A stretch of DNA of 64,000 nucleotides from Afifellaceae bacterium (lineage in GTDB: Bacteria; Pseudomonadota; Alphaproteobacteria; Rhizobiales; Afifellaceae), in the NCBI GenBank assembly GCA_028284625.1, contig JANQRH010000011.1, positions 1-64,000 of the forward strand, in the 5' to 3' direction. The position numbers and the translations under genes were made by a program. How positions within the stretch are numbered: the stretch's first letter is position 1; the number at the start of each line of letters is the position of its first letter. Shown in pieces: positions 26,358-36,604 of the stretch. The notes beneath the pieces are model-generated. The model was given only the letters and a program-made list of their open reading frames with translations, was not told the DNA's origin and made no database searches.

Positions 26358-29300
26358 GCGCCCCCGGATCGTGGTGCGATCAGGTCAAGTAGGCCGCGAA
26401 CCGGGATGGAAAGCCAGGTGGGCCGGTGGTTCGCTTCGTAGCTCAACTCATAGAGCGCCTTTTGGATGCGGAAGAGTTCCAAATGGCTTTCACGCACGCC
26501 GGGCTCGGCGTGGATGTCGGCGCCCTCCACGGTCTCCCAATAGGCGGCGAGGAAGTCGTCGATCGCCTGGTCACGCCATGCGAAGGCGCGGCTCATGATG
26601 CGCGTCTCCACAAAGCCGCTGCGGGTGCGAAGCCGATCGAGCGCCGACCAAGCGGCATAGTCGAATGAGCGGAGCATGGCGGCGACGTCGCGCAGGCCCG
26701 AGCTCTTGCGCCGACGCTCCGCGAGGCTACGTCGCGGTTCGCCTTCAAAGTCGATGATCATGACATCGTCTTTAACCACAAGCACTTGGCCGAGGTGGTA
26801 GTCGCCGTGAATGCGCGTCTTGCGCCCCCCGGCCGCGAGGCCCTTCAGGTCGGAAATGCGATCGAGGAAGGGGCGTTTAGCCGCCAGCAGCATGGCGACA
26901 TCGGCGCGCAATTCCTCCGTCAGGCCGAGGACATTGTCGAGCTCGCGGAAGGCGTGCTTGGCGTCGCCGGCGACAGCGCTTGCCCAGCGGCGGATGTCTG
27001 CGGCCTTGATGGGCTCCGCGGCGAAGGCCTTGTTGCGCGTCGGTGTGGCGAAGGCGGCGTGGAGCTCAGCGGTTCGGCGGCCGAGCGTACCGGCCAAATC
27101 CAACGGATGGCCGAAGGCGGGCTCCGGCACCGTCAGCGCACCGGACTCGTCATGGGGAAGCAGGGCGTATTCGTCGAGCTCGCGCTCCAGCGCGTCGACA
27201 GTGACGCCCCACGCGTCGCCCTGGTTCTGGACGAAGCCGAACGCGGCAGCGAGCGCGACCGGTTCGCCCTTCTCGGGCAGGTAATGGGCGCTGCCGAGAA
27301 AAGCCGGCGTGTGCGTATAGCCTGCCTCCTCCGTCAGGAAGCGTGACACTTCGATCTCGGGCTGCTCGCCTTCGCTGAGATGCTTGTAGATTTTGAGCAT
27401 GGCGGTGTCGCCGATAATGGCCGACACGTTGCTTTGCTCAACGCCGACGCTGTTGATGTCACCGGCGATGTCCAGGTCGCTCAATGCCTCGCTTGCGTTG
27501 AAGACGAGCCGGCCGCCATTGGCGGGATGCTCGCCCTCGTCGCGCATGACGCGAACGAGATCGCCGATGAAGCGCTCGTCATGCGAGCCGTCGATCAGGG
27601 CGCCGAGCACCGGGCCGTATCGGGTCCGCGCCAGCGTGTAGGAGAGCTTCGGGGCGCCGAAGCTGAGGTTCTGCTCGCCCCAGAGGACCGTGACGGGGAG
27701 GAAGTAGAGCTGCTTGGCGTCGCCGAGATCGGCGGTGACGAGCAGAAGCTGGTTCGGCTCGCCATCACCAATGCCGCCGAGCGACGCCACCTCGACGTTG
27801 CGTATCCTGGCGCCCTTGGCGGCGAACCAGCGCTGGCGCGGCAGGAATTCCGGCAGTGCCTCGCGCTCCAGGGTTTGCAGGCCGCGGCCCTCCAACGCCT
27901 GTTCGATACGGCCGCCGCGTGCCGTCAGCGTCAGAAATTCGGGCAGCGGCTCGGGCGTGTGCATGTGCCAAAGTGGCGCTTCCGCCTCGTCGGTCAACAG
28001 AAACCAGAAGAAACCGTAGGCCGGCAACGTCAGGAGATAGGGAAGCTCTCCGATCGGCGGAAAGGGCGCGCCGCCGGTCAGCTCGATCGGTACTGCACCG
28101 TTGAACTCCGACAGATCGATCTCCACCGCCTGCGCTTGGCGCGACAAATTGGCGACGCAGAGAATCCGCTCGTTGTCGTCGCTGCGAATGTAGGCGAGGA
28201 TCTTGCGGTTGGTCGGGTAGAGGAACGACAGCGACCCGCGGCCGAAGCAGGAATGCTGCTTCCGCACGCCGATCATCCGGCGCATCCAATTGAGCAGCGA
28301 CGAGGCTTCCTTGTTCTGCGCTTCCACGTTGACGGCCTGGAAGCCGTAAACGGGGTCCATGATAGGCGGCAGATAGAGCTGCTGCGGGTTGGCGCGCGAG
28401 AAGCCGCCATTGCGATCGGCCGACCATTGCATCGGCGTGCGCACGCCGTCGCGGTCGCCGAGATAGTAATTGTCGCCCATGCCGAGTTCGTCGCCGTAAT
28501 AAAGAACCGGCGTGCCAGGCATTGAGAGGAGCAGCGCGTTCATCAGCTCGATCTTGCGCCGGTCGTTGTCCATGAGCGGCGCCAGCCGGCGGCGGATGCC
28601 GAGATTGATGCGGGCGCGGGAATCGCTTGCGTAGGTGCGCCACAGGTAATCGCGCTCCTCCGCCGTCACCATTTCCAGCGTCAGCTCGTCATGGTTCCTG
28701 AGGAAGATCGCCCATTGGCAGCTTTCGGGGATATCCGGCGTCTGGCGGACGATGTCGGTGATGGGATGCCGGTCCTCCTGCGCCACGGCCATATACATGC
28801 GCGGCATCAGCGGGAAGTGAAACGCCATGTGGCATTCGTCGCCCTCGCCGAAATAGGGGCGCGTGTCCTCCGGCCATTGATTGGCCTCCGCCAGGAGCAT
28901 GCGGTCGGGGAAGTGCTTGTCGAGATCGGCGCGGATGGTCTTCAGGACGTCGTGGGTTTCGGGCAGGTTCTCGTTGTTGGTGCCTTCGCGCTCCACCAGA
29001 TAGGGGATGGCGTCGAGCCGCAGGCCGTCGACGCCCATCTCCAGCCAGTAGCGCATGATGCGCAGCACCTCTTCCACGACGCGCGGGTTGTCGAAATTGA
29101 GGTCGGGCTGATGGGAGTAGAAGCGGTGCCAGAAGAAGGCGTGCGCTTCCGGATCCCAGGTCCAGTTGGATTTCTCCGTATCGACGAAGATGATGCGTGT
29201 GCCGAGATAACGCTCGTCGGTGTCGCTCCAAACATAGAAATTGCGCGCGGCGGAGCCGGGCTTCGCGCGCCGGGCTTTCTGGAACCACGGGTGCTGGTCG

Positions 29301-29683
29301 GAGGTGTGGTTGATGACGAGCTCAGTGATGACCCGGATGTTGCGCCGATGCGCCTCCGCGATGAAGCGGCGGAACGCGCGCATGTCGCCATAGGCCGGGT
29401 TGATGGAGCGATAGTCGGCGATGTCGTAGCCGTCGTCGCGGAGCGGCGAGGGGTAGAACGGCAAGACCCAGATCACATTGACGCCGAGGCTCTCAATGTA
29501 GTCGAGCTGCTGAAGCAAGCCGGTGAAATCGCCGATGCCGTCACCGTTGGAATCGCAAAACGCCTTGACGTGCAATTGGTAGATGATCGCGTCCTTGTAC
29601 CAGTCGCGCTGGGAGCGATCGATCAGGTCCGCGCGTTTGGCCGGTGGCGCTGCAGCGCTCTGTGCCGCCTGGTCGTTCATCAA
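26354..29683 (-). CDS. treS: Trehalose synthase fused to maltokinase (TreS-Mak)
   Basis: This 1,109-residue bifunctional protein combines two steps of the GlgE pathway. Residues about 1-560 are a GH13 trehalose synthase ([59 protein letters not shown]) that interconverts trehalose and maltose. Residues about 600-1109 are a maltokinase with a kinase-like fold (catalytic loop [12 protein letters not shown], then [10 protein letters not shown]) that makes maltose-1-phosphate from maltose and ATP. The fusion is common in Proteobacteria, whereas mycobacteria encode two proteins. It overlaps glgE upstream and glgB downstream by 4 bases each. Confidence 0.95.
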   Translation of the reverse strand: MMNDQAAQSAAAPPAKRADLIDRSQRDWYKDAIIYQLHVKAFCDSNGDGIGDFTGLLQQLDYIESLGVNVIWVLPFYPSPLRDDGYDIADYRSINPAYGDMRAFRRFIAEAHRRNIRVITELVINHTSDQHPWFQKARRAKPGSAARNFYVWSDTDERYLGTRIIFVDTEKSNWTWDPEAHAFFWHRFYSHQPDLNFDNPRVVEEVLRIMRYWLEMGVDGLRLDAIPYLVEREGTNNENLPETHDVLKTIRADLDKHFPDRMLLAEANQWPEDTRPYFGEGDECHMAFHFPLMPRMYMAVAQEDRHPITDIVRQTPDIPESCQWAIFLRNHDELTLEMVTAEERDYLWRTYASDSRARINLGIRRRLAPLMDNDRRKIELMNALLLSMPGTPVLYYGDELGMGDNYYLGDRDGVRTPMQWSADRNGGFSRANPQQLYLPPIMDPVYGFQAVNVEAQNKEASSLLNWMRRMIGVRKQHSCFGRGSLSFLYPTNRKILAYIRSDDNERILCVANLSRQAQAVEIDLSEFNGAVPIELTGGAPFPPIGELPYLLTLPAYGFFWFLLTDEAEAPLWHMHTPEPLPEFLTLTARGGRIEQALEGRGLQTLEREALPEFLPRQRWFAAKGARIRNVEVASLGGIGDGEPNQLLLVTADLGDAKQLYFLPVTVLWGEQNLSFGAPKLSYTLARTRYGPVLGALIDGSHDERFIGDLVRVMRDEGEHPANGGRLVFNASEALSDLDIAGDINSVGVEQSNVSAIIGDTAMLKIYKHLSEGEQPEIEVSRFLTEEAGYTHTPAFLGSAHYLPEKGEPVALAAAFGFVQNQGDAWGVTVDALERELDEYALLPHDESGALTVPEPAFGHPLDLAGTLGRRTAELHAAFATPTRNKAFAAEPIKAADIRRWASAVAGDAKHAFRELDNVLGLTEELRADVAMLLAAKRPFLDRISDLKGLAAGGRKTRIHGDYHLGQVLVVKDDVMIIDFEGEPRRSLAERRRKSSGLRDVAAMLRSFDYAAWSALDRLRTRSGFVETRIMSRAFAWRDQAIDDFLAAYWETVEGADIHAEPGVRESHLELFRIQKALYELSYEANHRPTWLSIPVRGLLDLIAPRSGGA

Positions 29684-31767
29684 GAGGTCCTGCCGGCCGG
29701 ATTGAGCTGCCAGATCGCGTAGGGGCGGTCGTGCGGGTCAAGCCGCATGTGCTGGATTTTGCCGTGCCACTCAAAGGGCGCATCGGTGACAAGGTCATGC
29801 GCGCCGATTGTCGCCTCGTCAGGCAAGCCGAACTCCCAAAGCGGCACCTCAAAGTGCGCTTCCTGGATGTTGTGTGGGTCGAGGTTCACGGCAAAGAGCA
29901 GGAAGCTGTCTTTAGCGGGTGTGGCCTTGCCGTAATAGAGAATGTTGTCGTTCCACGCGTTGTAGAAAGTGATGTTGGCGAAGGACTGAAGAGCCGCGTG
30001 CTCTTTGCGCAACTGGTTAAGCAGCCGGATGTCCGGGCGGATGTGCTCTGGCCTGTCCCAGTCCCAGGCTTTGATCTCGTATTTCTCCGAGTTGAGGTAC
30101 TCCTCCTTACCTGGAATCGGCCCAGCCTCGCATAGCTCAAAGCCTGAATAGATTCCGTAATTGCCGGCAAGCGTCGCAGCAAGCATCAGGCGGACGCGGA
30201 AGCCTGGCCGCCCGCTTGTCTGCAGATAGTACGGATTGATGTCAGGCGTGTTGACGAAGAAGTTCGGCCGCATGGTGTGGCGGCATTCGGTCGTCGTCAG
30301 CTCGTTCAGATAAGCCGTCAGGTCCCACTTCGTGTTGCGCCAGGTAAAATAGGAATAGGATTGCGTAAAGCCGATCTTGGCGAGCCGCTTCATCCGCTTG
30401 GGGCGGGTAAAGGCCTCCGCCAGGAAGATCACGTCAGGATGGCGGTCCTGCACGTCACGGATCATCCACTCCCAAAACGGCATCGGCTTGGTATGCGGGT
30501 TGTCGACGCGGAAGATCTTGACGCCCTTGTCGACCCAGAACAGGACGATGTCGCGGAGCGCGTACCAAAGTGCCGGCAGCGCATCGCGCGAGAAGCCGAC
30601 ATTGACGATGTCCTCGTATTTCTTCGGCGGATTCTCGGCGAACTTGATGGTGCCGTCAGGGCGCCAGTCGAACCATTCAGGATGCTCCTTGATCCACGGA
30701 TGGTCGGGCGAGCACTGGATGGCGAAGTCGAGCGCAACCTCCAAATCATGCGCGCGCGCCGCCTCCACCAGCCGGGCGAAATCGTCGAATGTGCCAAGCT
30801 CAGGATGGATGGCGTCGTGGCCGCCATCCTCCGAGCCGATGGCATAGGGGCTGCCCGGGTCGTCCGGCCCGGGCGTCAGGCTGTTGTTCTTGCCTTTGCG
30901 ATGGGTGCGGCCGATCGGATGGATCGGCGGAAAGTAGAGAACGTCGAAGCCGAGGTCGCGGACATAGGGCAGCTTGGCGATCACGTCGTCGAACGTGCCG
31001 TGCCGCTGCGGATCATTCGACATAGAGCGCGGCATCAACTCGTACCACGCGCCGAACGCCGCCAGCTTGCGCTCCACGAGGAGCTCCAGCTCCTTGGCGT
31101 AGCGCGATAGGTCGGCGCGAATGCCGATCCGCTTCATCAGCTCGCCGGCATCGTGCGACAAGAGCGTCGCTAGCCGCTCACCGTCTTCCAGCGTCGTTTC
31201 AAGTTTGTTGAGAAGCGATCGCAGCGCCGTGCGGTCGGCGTCGCCGATGTCATCATTTTCACGAAGCGTCCGCCCGACGAGTTCAAGCCCCTCCTTCAGC
31301 TCAAGCGCCACAGGAACGCCGGCGGCATGCTTCTTGGAGACCTCGTCGCGCCAGCTGGCGAAGAGATCGCGCCAGGCGATCAGCGTATAGACATAGCGGC
31401 CCGTCGCCTCCGCAACCGCAACGCCACGCCAGCGGTCGTTGTCGACGAAGGCCATCGGGACTTCGCGCCACGCCGCCTCGTCACTACGGCGAATCAACAA
31501 GGCCGCATCGATCTTGTCGTGGCCGTCGGAGAAGATGTCGGCTTCCACGACGAAGGCGTCGCCGATCGCGGCCTTGGCGGGGAAGCGGCCACCGTCAACT
31601 TCAGGTGACACCGCCTCAATCACCACCCGATTGGCGGCCAGCTGCGCCATGAGCGGGTCGATCGCGGGCTGATTCGCTGCAGCGGGTTGAGCGTCTGAGC
31701 GCGGCCTGGCGGCCGGAGAAGCTCGCCTTTTGCGTCTAGCCGGCCCTTGCGTCACGCGTTCGTCCAT
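29680..31767 (-). CDS. glgE: Maltose-1-phosphate maltosyltransferase GlgE
   Basis: This 695-residue GH13 (subfamily 3) enzyme transfers maltose from alpha-maltose-1-phosphate onto alpha-1,4-glucans. After a basic, proline/alanine-rich leader (residues 1-40) come the N-terminal GlgE domain (RVVIEAVSPEVDGGRFPAK), LYFPPIHPIGRTHRKG, the nucleophile segment IFRVDNPHTKPMPFWEW, and the acid/base segment FLAEAFTRPK. The ATG at 31767 is preferred, with GGGAAC upstream; an in-frame start at 31875 would add 36 residues that look non-coding. It is the first gene of the operon glgE-treS/mak-glgB-glgX-malQ. Confidence 0.94.
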   Translation of the reverse strand: MDERVTQGPARRKRRASPAARPRSDAQPAAANQPAIDPLMAQLAANRVVIEAVSPEVDGGRFPAKAAIGDAFVVEADIFSDGHDKIDAALLIRRSDEAAWREVPMAFVDNDRWRGVAVAEATGRYVYTLIAWRDLFASWRDEVSKKHAAGVPVALELKEGLELVGRTLRENDDIGDADRTALRSLLNKLETTLEDGERLATLLSHDAGELMKRIGIRADLSRYAKELELLVERKLAAFGAWYELMPRSMSNDPQRHGTFDDVIAKLPYVRDLGFDVLYFPPIHPIGRTHRKGKNNSLTPGPDDPGSPYAIGSEDGGHDAIHPELGTFDDFARLVEAARAHDLEVALDFAIQCSPDHPWIKEHPEWFDWRPDGTIKFAENPPKKYEDIVNVGFSRDALPALWYALRDIVLFWVDKGVKIFRVDNPHTKPMPFWEWMIRDVQDRHPDVIFLAEAFTRPKRMKRLAKIGFTQSYSYFTWRNTKWDLTAYLNELTTTECRHTMRPNFFVNTPDINPYYLQTSGRPGFRVRLMLAATLAGNYGIYSGFELCEAGPIPGKEEYLNSEKYEIKAWDWDRPEHIRPDIRLLNQLRKEHAALQSFANITFYNAWNDNILYYGKATPAKDSFLLFAVNLDPHNIQEAHFEVPLWEFGLPDEATIGAHDLVTDAPFEWHGKIQHMRLDPHDRPYAIWQLNPAGRTS

Positions 31768-32141
31768 GTTCGCCGTTCCCGTAGGCTTGGGGCGGTTCTC
31801 GGGCGGATCGCGCCAACGCCGAATCCATCCCGCTACGGAAATGTGATTCGACCACAGCATGCGGCGCTGATGCAAGGTCCGCAGGCGCGCCCCAAATGTC
31901 TCTTTGGCAGAGCCGGCGTGCCCCAGTTTCCTGCCTCAGCGGCGCCACACACCAGAAGAGTCGAAACCCAAGCTTATAGTCTGCTTAATGACATTGTTTG
32001 GCCGACATTGGATTCATTGCTTGCGACCGCATTCTGTTCGGCGATCGGGCGGGCTGACCGCTAAGCGGTCATCGCCGAACGGATGCTGAAGATGGGCGGG
32101 TGCAGAGGCGGGAGGGCAATTCTGCACAACGAGGAGACATA
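31768..32141. other. Divergent intergenic region glgE / marR
   Basis: This 374-base gap between glgE and the MarR gene is A+T-richer at about 31970-32035 (for example CTTATAGT), where divergent promoters are likely. It contains the nested palindrome at 32036-32080. No coding or RNA gene is recognised. Confidence 0.5.
32036..32080. promoter_or_regulatory. Nested palindrome upstream of the MarR gene
   Basis: Outer arms GTTCGGCGAT (32036-32045) and ATCGCCGAAC (32071-32080) are perfect 10-bp inverted repeats. Inside, flush with the right arm, is a second palindrome GACCGCT-A-AGCGGTC (32056-32070). There is no T-tract, so a regulator site is more likely than a terminator. It lies 61 bases upstream of the MarR start and is a natural candidate operator for it; binding is inferred. 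Confidence 0.5.
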
Positions 32142-32579
32142 ATGGAACAAGAAAGGGTGACGTCAGCCCTATTGCATGCCGCCCGGGTTTATCGCGCCCG
32201 TTCAGCTAGGTTGCTTGCACGCATCGGACTGCATCCCGGTCAGGATGCCTTGCTCATGCTTCTTCAAGATGGCCCCATCACCATGGGCCGCGCGGCGGAG
32301 CTTCTGGCGATCCAGCCACCGACGGTGACCAAGATGGTTAGCCGGCTCGCGGCTGCCGGACTCGTCCGCACCGATGTGATGGACCGGGACCGACGCAAGG
32401 TCGCCGTCAGTTTGACGGAGGCTGCGCGCGAGCGCATCGCGGACATCGATTCCATATGGCGTGTCTTGGAAGAAGAGGCGCTGCGGGATGTCGACCGGGA
32501 GCCGCTCAAAGCGAGCCTGGGCGTTGTCGTGCGTAACCTGAGCGAGAACGGCAGCGAGCAAGTGTCGCGGCAGCAATGA
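32142..32579 (+). CDS. MarR family transcriptional regulator
   Basis: This 145-residue winged-helix regulator starts at the ATG at 32142, preceded by GAGGAG. The DNA-binding core is PITMGRAAELLAIQPPTVTKMVSRL followed by the wing VRTDVMDRDRRKVAVSLT (both given in pieces of the same domain at residues 45-95). MarR proteins are dimers that bind short palindromes and often respond to small aromatic or oxidative signals. It is divergent from glgE and lies 86 bases upstream of cydA, so either may be its target. The ligand is unknown. Confidence 0.88.
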   Translation: MEQERVTSALLHAARVYRARSARLLARIGLHPGQDALLMLLQDGPITMGRAAELLAIQPPTVTKMVSRLAAAGLVRTDVMDRDRRKVAVSLTEAARERIADIDSIWRVLEEEALRDVDREPLKASLGVVVRNLSENGSEQVSRQQ

Positions 32580-32665
32580 TGTCGGCCTAAGGGCCGGGCG
32601 GCGTACGCGACCTAAAAGCGACTTGGCAGGGAAGCCTGCGACACGCATCATCTGGACGGCCGTCG

Positions 32666-34084
32666 GTGCCGCTGGAGTGGGTGTCCGTGCTTGAAAATCT
32701 CGATCCTGTCCTGCTTGCACGCTTCCAGTTCGCCTTTACCGTCTCCTTCCACATCGTTTTTCCCGCCCTATCGATCGGTCTTGCCAGCTTTCTCGCCGTG
32801 TTGGAGGGGCTCTGGCTCCTAACCGGGGCGGCACGCTATTTGCGGCTTTTCCGCATCTGGGTGAAAGCGTTCGCGTTGTCCTTCGGGATGGGCGTGGTGT
32901 CGGGGATCGTGCTTTCCTATCAGTTCGGCACGAATTGGAGCGTCTTCTCCGACAAGACCGGTCCGATCATCGGGCCTTTGATGAGCTACGAGGTGCTGAC
33001 CGCCTTCTTCCTGGAGGCCGGTTTCCTCGGCATCATGCTGTTCGGCATGAACCGCGTGCCGAAGATCGTGCATTTTGGGTCGACGCTCGCGGTGGCTGTC
33101 GGATCACTGATCTCGGCATTTTGGATTCTGGCGGCCAACAGCTGGATGCACACGCCGGCCGGCTATGAGATCAACGCCGCCGGCCAGTTCGTGCCGTCCG
33201 ACTGGCTTGCCATCATCTTCAACCCATCTTTCCCGTATCGGCTGGTGCACATGGTATTCGCCGCCTATCTGGCGACTGCTTTTCTGGTCGGCGCGGCGGG
33301 CGCCTATCATCTGCTCCGCGGTTCACGCGGGCTTGAGGCGCGCACCATGTTCTCCATGGCGATGTGGATGGCGGTCGCAGTCGCGCCCTTGCAACTCGTC
33401 GTGGGCGACCTTCACGGGCTCAACACCTTTGAGCACCAGCCGGCGAAAGTCGCCGCCATGGAGGGGCATTTTGAGGCGGAGATGGAGGGCGCGCCGCTTA
33501 TCCTGTTCGGCATACCGGACATGGACGCCGGCGAGATGCGCTATGCCTTGGAGATACCCAAACTCGGCAGCCTGATTCTAACGCATGAACTGAACGGGAC
33601 CGTGCGTGGCCTGGAAAGCTGGCCGCGGGAGGATTGGCCACGCGTGCCGATCGTCTTCTGGAGTTTCCGTGTGATGGTCGGCCTCGGGCTTTTGATGATC
33701 GCCACCGCCATTGTGGGATTGTGGTTACGCCGCCGTGGCGGGCTCTACGACACACCATGGTTCCTGCGCTGGTGCGTGGCCATGGGTCCGTCGGGCTTTG
33801 TGGCGATCCTGGCCGGTTGGTACGTCACCGAAGTCGGCCGTCAGCCCTATACGGTCTACGGCCTCCTGCGCACGGAAGATTCCATTTCACCCGTGGCGGC
33901 GCCAGCGGTCGCGACCTCGCTTCTGGCCTTCGTCGCGGTCTATCTGGTCGTGTTCGGCTTCGGCATCTGGTACCTGCTCAAGCTGATGCGCGCGGAACCG
34001 GGGGGCGAGGCTGACCACAAAGACGAAGACGGAAAGGCATCCGTCAAAGGCATCCATCTGAGCGGTCGCGGAGCCGACGCATGA
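32666..34084 (+). CDS. cydA: Cytochrome bd-type ubiquinol oxidase subunit I (CioA-like)
   Basis: This 472-residue, nine-helix subunit carries the hemes of a quinol oxidase. ARFQFAFTVSFHIVFPALSIG near the N-terminus holds a heme ligand histidine, AAMEGHFE holds the heme-ligand Met region, and GRQPYTVYGLLRTED is the typical end of the short Q-loop class (CioA, cyanide-insensitive type). GTG 32666 is the longest start; in-frame GTGs at 32681 and 32687 lie downstream of a GGAG at 32673 and may be the true start. cydB overlaps the stop by 4 bases (ATGA). Such oxidases serve under low oxygen or respiratory inhibition. Confidence 0.92.
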   Translation: MPLEWVSVLENLDPVLLARFQFAFTVSFHIVFPALSIGLASFLAVLEGLWLLTGAARYLRLFRIWVKAFALSFGMGVVSGIVLSYQFGTNWSVFSDKTGPIIGPLMSYEVLTAFFLEAGFLGIMLFGMNRVPKIVHFGSTLAVAVGSLISAFWILAANSWMHTPAGYEINAAGQFVPSDWLAIIFNPSFPYRLVHMVFAAYLATAFLVGAAGAYHLLRGSRGLEARTMFSMAMWMAVAVAPLQLVVGDLHGLNTFEHQPAKVAAMEGHFEAEMEGAPLILFGIPDMDAGEMRYALEIPKLGSLILTHELNGTVRGLESWPREDWPRVPIVFWSFRVMVGLGLLMIATAIVGLWLRRRGGLYDTPWFLRWCVAMGPSGFVAILAGWYVTEVGRQPYTVYGLLRTEDSISPVAAPAVATSLLAFVAVYLVVFGFGIWYLLKLMRAEPGGEADHKDEDGKASVKGIHLSGRGADA

Positions 34085-35085
34085 TGCCCGACATCGTTCT
34101 CGTTTGGGGCGGCATCCTGGCTTTCGCCGTGTTCGCCTATGTCGTCCTCGACGGCTTCGATCTCGGCATCGGCATCCTGGTGCCGTTTGCGCATTCCGAT
34201 GAGGAAGAGGAGACGATGATCGCGGCCATCGCACCCGTCTGGGATGGCAACGAGACGTGGCTGGTGCTCGGCGGCGGCGGATTGATGGCGGCCTTTCCGC
34301 TCGCCTATTCCGTCCTGCTGCCGGCCCTCTACGCACCGCTGATCGCCATGCTTCTGGCGCTTGTCTTTCGTGGGGTGGCGTTTGAGTTCCGCCACCGTGA
34401 TCCGGCGCATCGGCGCGCTTGGACCTGGGCATTCGTGCTGGGGTCGCATGTGGCGGCGTTCACGCAAGGTATTGCGCTCGGCACATTCGTGCAGGGGGTC
34501 GAGGTCGCCGACCGCGCCTATGCCGGCGGCTGGTTCGACTGGCTGACGCCGTTCAGCGTGATGACCGGAGCGGCCGTCTCCGTCGGCTATGCGCTGCTCG
34601 GCGCCTGCTTTCTCATCATGAAGACGCGCGGGCCGCTGCAGGAGCGCATGTTCGGCATGGCGTTGATCCTTGCAGTCGCGGTGCTTCTGTTCATCGCTGC
34701 GGTAAGCTTGTGGACGCCGTTCCTAAGCCCGGAGCTCAGCGCGCGCTGGTTCTCCTGGCCGAACATTGCGTGGCTGTCGCCGGTGCCGCTGGTGGTGGCG
34801 GCGATCGCTTTTGGGCTTTTTCGGAGCCTCGCCAAAGGCCGCGAGGGCATGCCCTTCGTGATGGCGATCCTGCTTTTCTTCAGCTGCTATGCTGGGATCG
34901 GCGTCAGCGTCTATCCCTATGTCGTGCCGCGCACGATCACGCTGTGGGCGGCGGCCGCACCGCATGAGAGCCTCGCCTTCATGCTGGTGGGCACCGTGAT
35001 CCTGCTCCCGATCATTTTGGGCTACACGGCCTATGCCTATTGGGTGTTTCGCGGCAAGGTCGATCTCAGCCAGACGTATCACTGA
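34081..35085 (+). CDS. cydB: Cytochrome bd-type ubiquinol oxidase subunit II (CioB-like)
   Basis: This 334-residue membrane protein has about eight to nine hydrophobic segments and the family signature YVVLDGFDLGIGIL near residue 20, followed by APVWDGNETWLVLGGG. It is the heme-free partner of CydA. ATG 34081 overlaps the cydA stop; the ATG at 34084 is an alternative three bases on. No cydX-type small subunit or cydDC exporter gene is present nearby. The next gene starts 33 bases downstream. Confidence 0.93.
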   Translation: MMPDIVLVWGGILAFAVFAYVVLDGFDLGIGILVPFAHSDEEEETMIAAIAPVWDGNETWLVLGGGGLMAAFPLAYSVLLPALYAPLIAMLLALVFRGVAFEFRHRDPAHRRAWTWAFVLGSHVAAFTQGIALGTFVQGVEVADRAYAGGWFDWLTPFSVMTGAAVSVGYALLGACFLIMKTRGPLQERMFGMALILAVAVLLFIAAVSLWTPFLSPELSARWFSWPNIAWLSPVPLVVAAIAFGLFRSLAKGREGMPFVMAILLFFSCYAGIGVSVYPYVVPRTITLWAAAAPHESLAFMLVGTVILLPIILGYTAYAYWVFRGKVDLSQTYH

Positions 35086-35118
35086 GCCAATGAGAGGCGA
35101 GCGCGTGATGGTTGGGGC

Positions 35119-36489
35119 GTGAACACAACGGATATCGCAAACCTTGGTGCGGCTGCTCTGCGCGAGAAACTTGCGCGCGGGGACCTGAAGGCGGTCGATG
35201 TGGCCGTTGCCTGTCTTCAGCGGATCGAGGCGGATGAACCGCGGGTACAGGCCTGGGCGTTCCTCGACCGCGATCTGGTGATGCAGCAGGCAGAGGCGGC
35301 CGACCAGCGCCGCGCGGAGGGGCGATCGCTCGGGCCGTTGCACGGCCTGCCGGTCGGCGTGAAGGACATCATCGACACGGCCGACATGCCGACGGAGAAC
35401 GGCACGATTATCGATGCCGGACGGCGGCCGAGCGAGGACGCGACGATCGTGGCGCGGCTCCGCGCCACCGGCGCCATTGTCATGGGCAAGACGGTGACCA
35501 CCGAGCTTGCCAATTACTGGCCGGGCAAGACGCGCAATCCGCATGATCCGGAACGGACGCCGGGCGGCTCCTCGTCGGGATCGGCGGCCGCTGTAGCCGC
35601 CGGCATGGTGCCGCTTGCCATCGGCACGCAGACTTTCGGCTCCGTCATCCGCCCGGCTTCGTTTTGCGGGGTCGTCGGCTTCAAGCCGACGCACGGATTG
35701 ATCCCGCGCACGGGCGTGCTTCTGCTGTCCGCCCCGCTCGACACGATCGGCGTGTTCGCGAATTCAATCGGCGACGCGGCGCTTTTGGTCGATGCGCTTG
35801 CCGGTCACGATGCGGGCGATCCTGCTACGCGCGTCGCTGCGCCGCCGCGCCTCTCCGGCGTCGCGGAGTCCGATCCGCCGGCCGGACCGAAACTCGCCTT
35901 CGTCAAGACGCCAGCGTGGGGCGAGGCTGAGACAGCGACCAAAGAGGGTTTTGGCGAGCTGGTCGAGGTCCTGGGTGAAGCCTGCACGGAGGTGTCGTTG
36001 CCCGACCCGTTTACCGATTGGCCGACGGCCCACCGGATCCTGATGCAAGCGGAGATGGCGCGTAACCTCGAAACCTATTACCGGCGGAAGGAGGGGCTGA
36101 GCGAGCAGATAACAAGCGCGCTGGAGTCCGGCATGGCGATCGGCGCCACCGACTATCTGGCAGCACTGGCGTGCCGCGAGATGCTCAGCAGCGAACTGGA
36201 CCGTCTCCTCGATCGCTACGATGCCATCATCACGCCGGCGGCCGCGGGCGAGGCGCCGGAAGGCCTCGCTTCAACCGGCAATCCGATCTTCAACGGCCTG
36301 TGGACGCTCTGCGGCGTGCCGGCGGTTACGCTGCCGCTGCTGACCGGTCCGAACAACCTGCCGGTCGGCGTGCAGCTCGTCGGCCGTCGCGGTGAGGATG
36401 GCCGATTGCTGCGCACAGCGCGTTGGCTGAGCGAGGCCTTGCGTCAGGCCGGGCAGGATGCCAGCGTGGTTCTAGGGGGGAAGCCGTAA
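35119..36489 (+). CDS. Amidase signature family hydrolase
   Basis: This 456-residue cytoplasmic enzyme has the amidase-signature Ser-cisSer-Lys triad: Lys82 in GVKDIIDT, Ser151 in TPGGSSSGSAAAVAAG, and Ser175 in TFGSVIRPAS. The family hydrolyses carboxylic amides and includes AtzF, GatA and nitrile-pathway amidases. The length and lack of GatB/GatC neighbours argue against GatA. It starts at GTG 35119, 33 bases after cydB, and may be co-transcribed with it. The substrate cannot be told. Confidence 0.85.
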   Translation: MNTTDIANLGAAALREKLARGDLKAVDVAVACLQRIEADEPRVQAWAFLDRDLVMQQAEAADQRRAEGRSLGPLHGLPVGVKDIIDTADMPTENGTIIDAGRRPSEDATIVARLRATGAIVMGKTVTTELANYWPGKTRNPHDPERTPGGSSSGSAAAVAAGMVPLAIGTQTFGSVIRPASFCGVVGFKPTHGLIPRTGVLLLSAPLDTIGVFANSIGDAALLVDALAGHDAGDPATRVAAPPRLSGVAESDPPAGPKLAFVKTPAWGEAETATKEGFGELVEVLGEACTEVSLPDPFTDWPTAHRILMQAEMARNLETYYRRKEGLSEQITSALESGMAIGATDYLAALACREMLSSELDRLLDRYDAIITPAAAGEAPEGLASTGNPIFNGLWTLCGVPAVTLPLLTGPNNLPVGVQLVGRRGEDGRLLRTARWLSEALRQAGQDASVVLGGKP

Positions 36490-36604
36490 AAGCGCTGCGG
36501 CCGCTTCATCTGTGACGCACCGCCTAGCGACCTAGACCTCACTTCACACGAGACGAGACGCCCGGCATTCCGTGTTGGGCTGAGCACCAGCAAGGAACAC
36601 AAGT

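Noticed and set aside
36490-36604. Short AAGCG...CGCTT inverted repeat after the amidase gene
   Set aside because: The arms are only 5 bp and no T-tract follows, so I cannot support a terminator.
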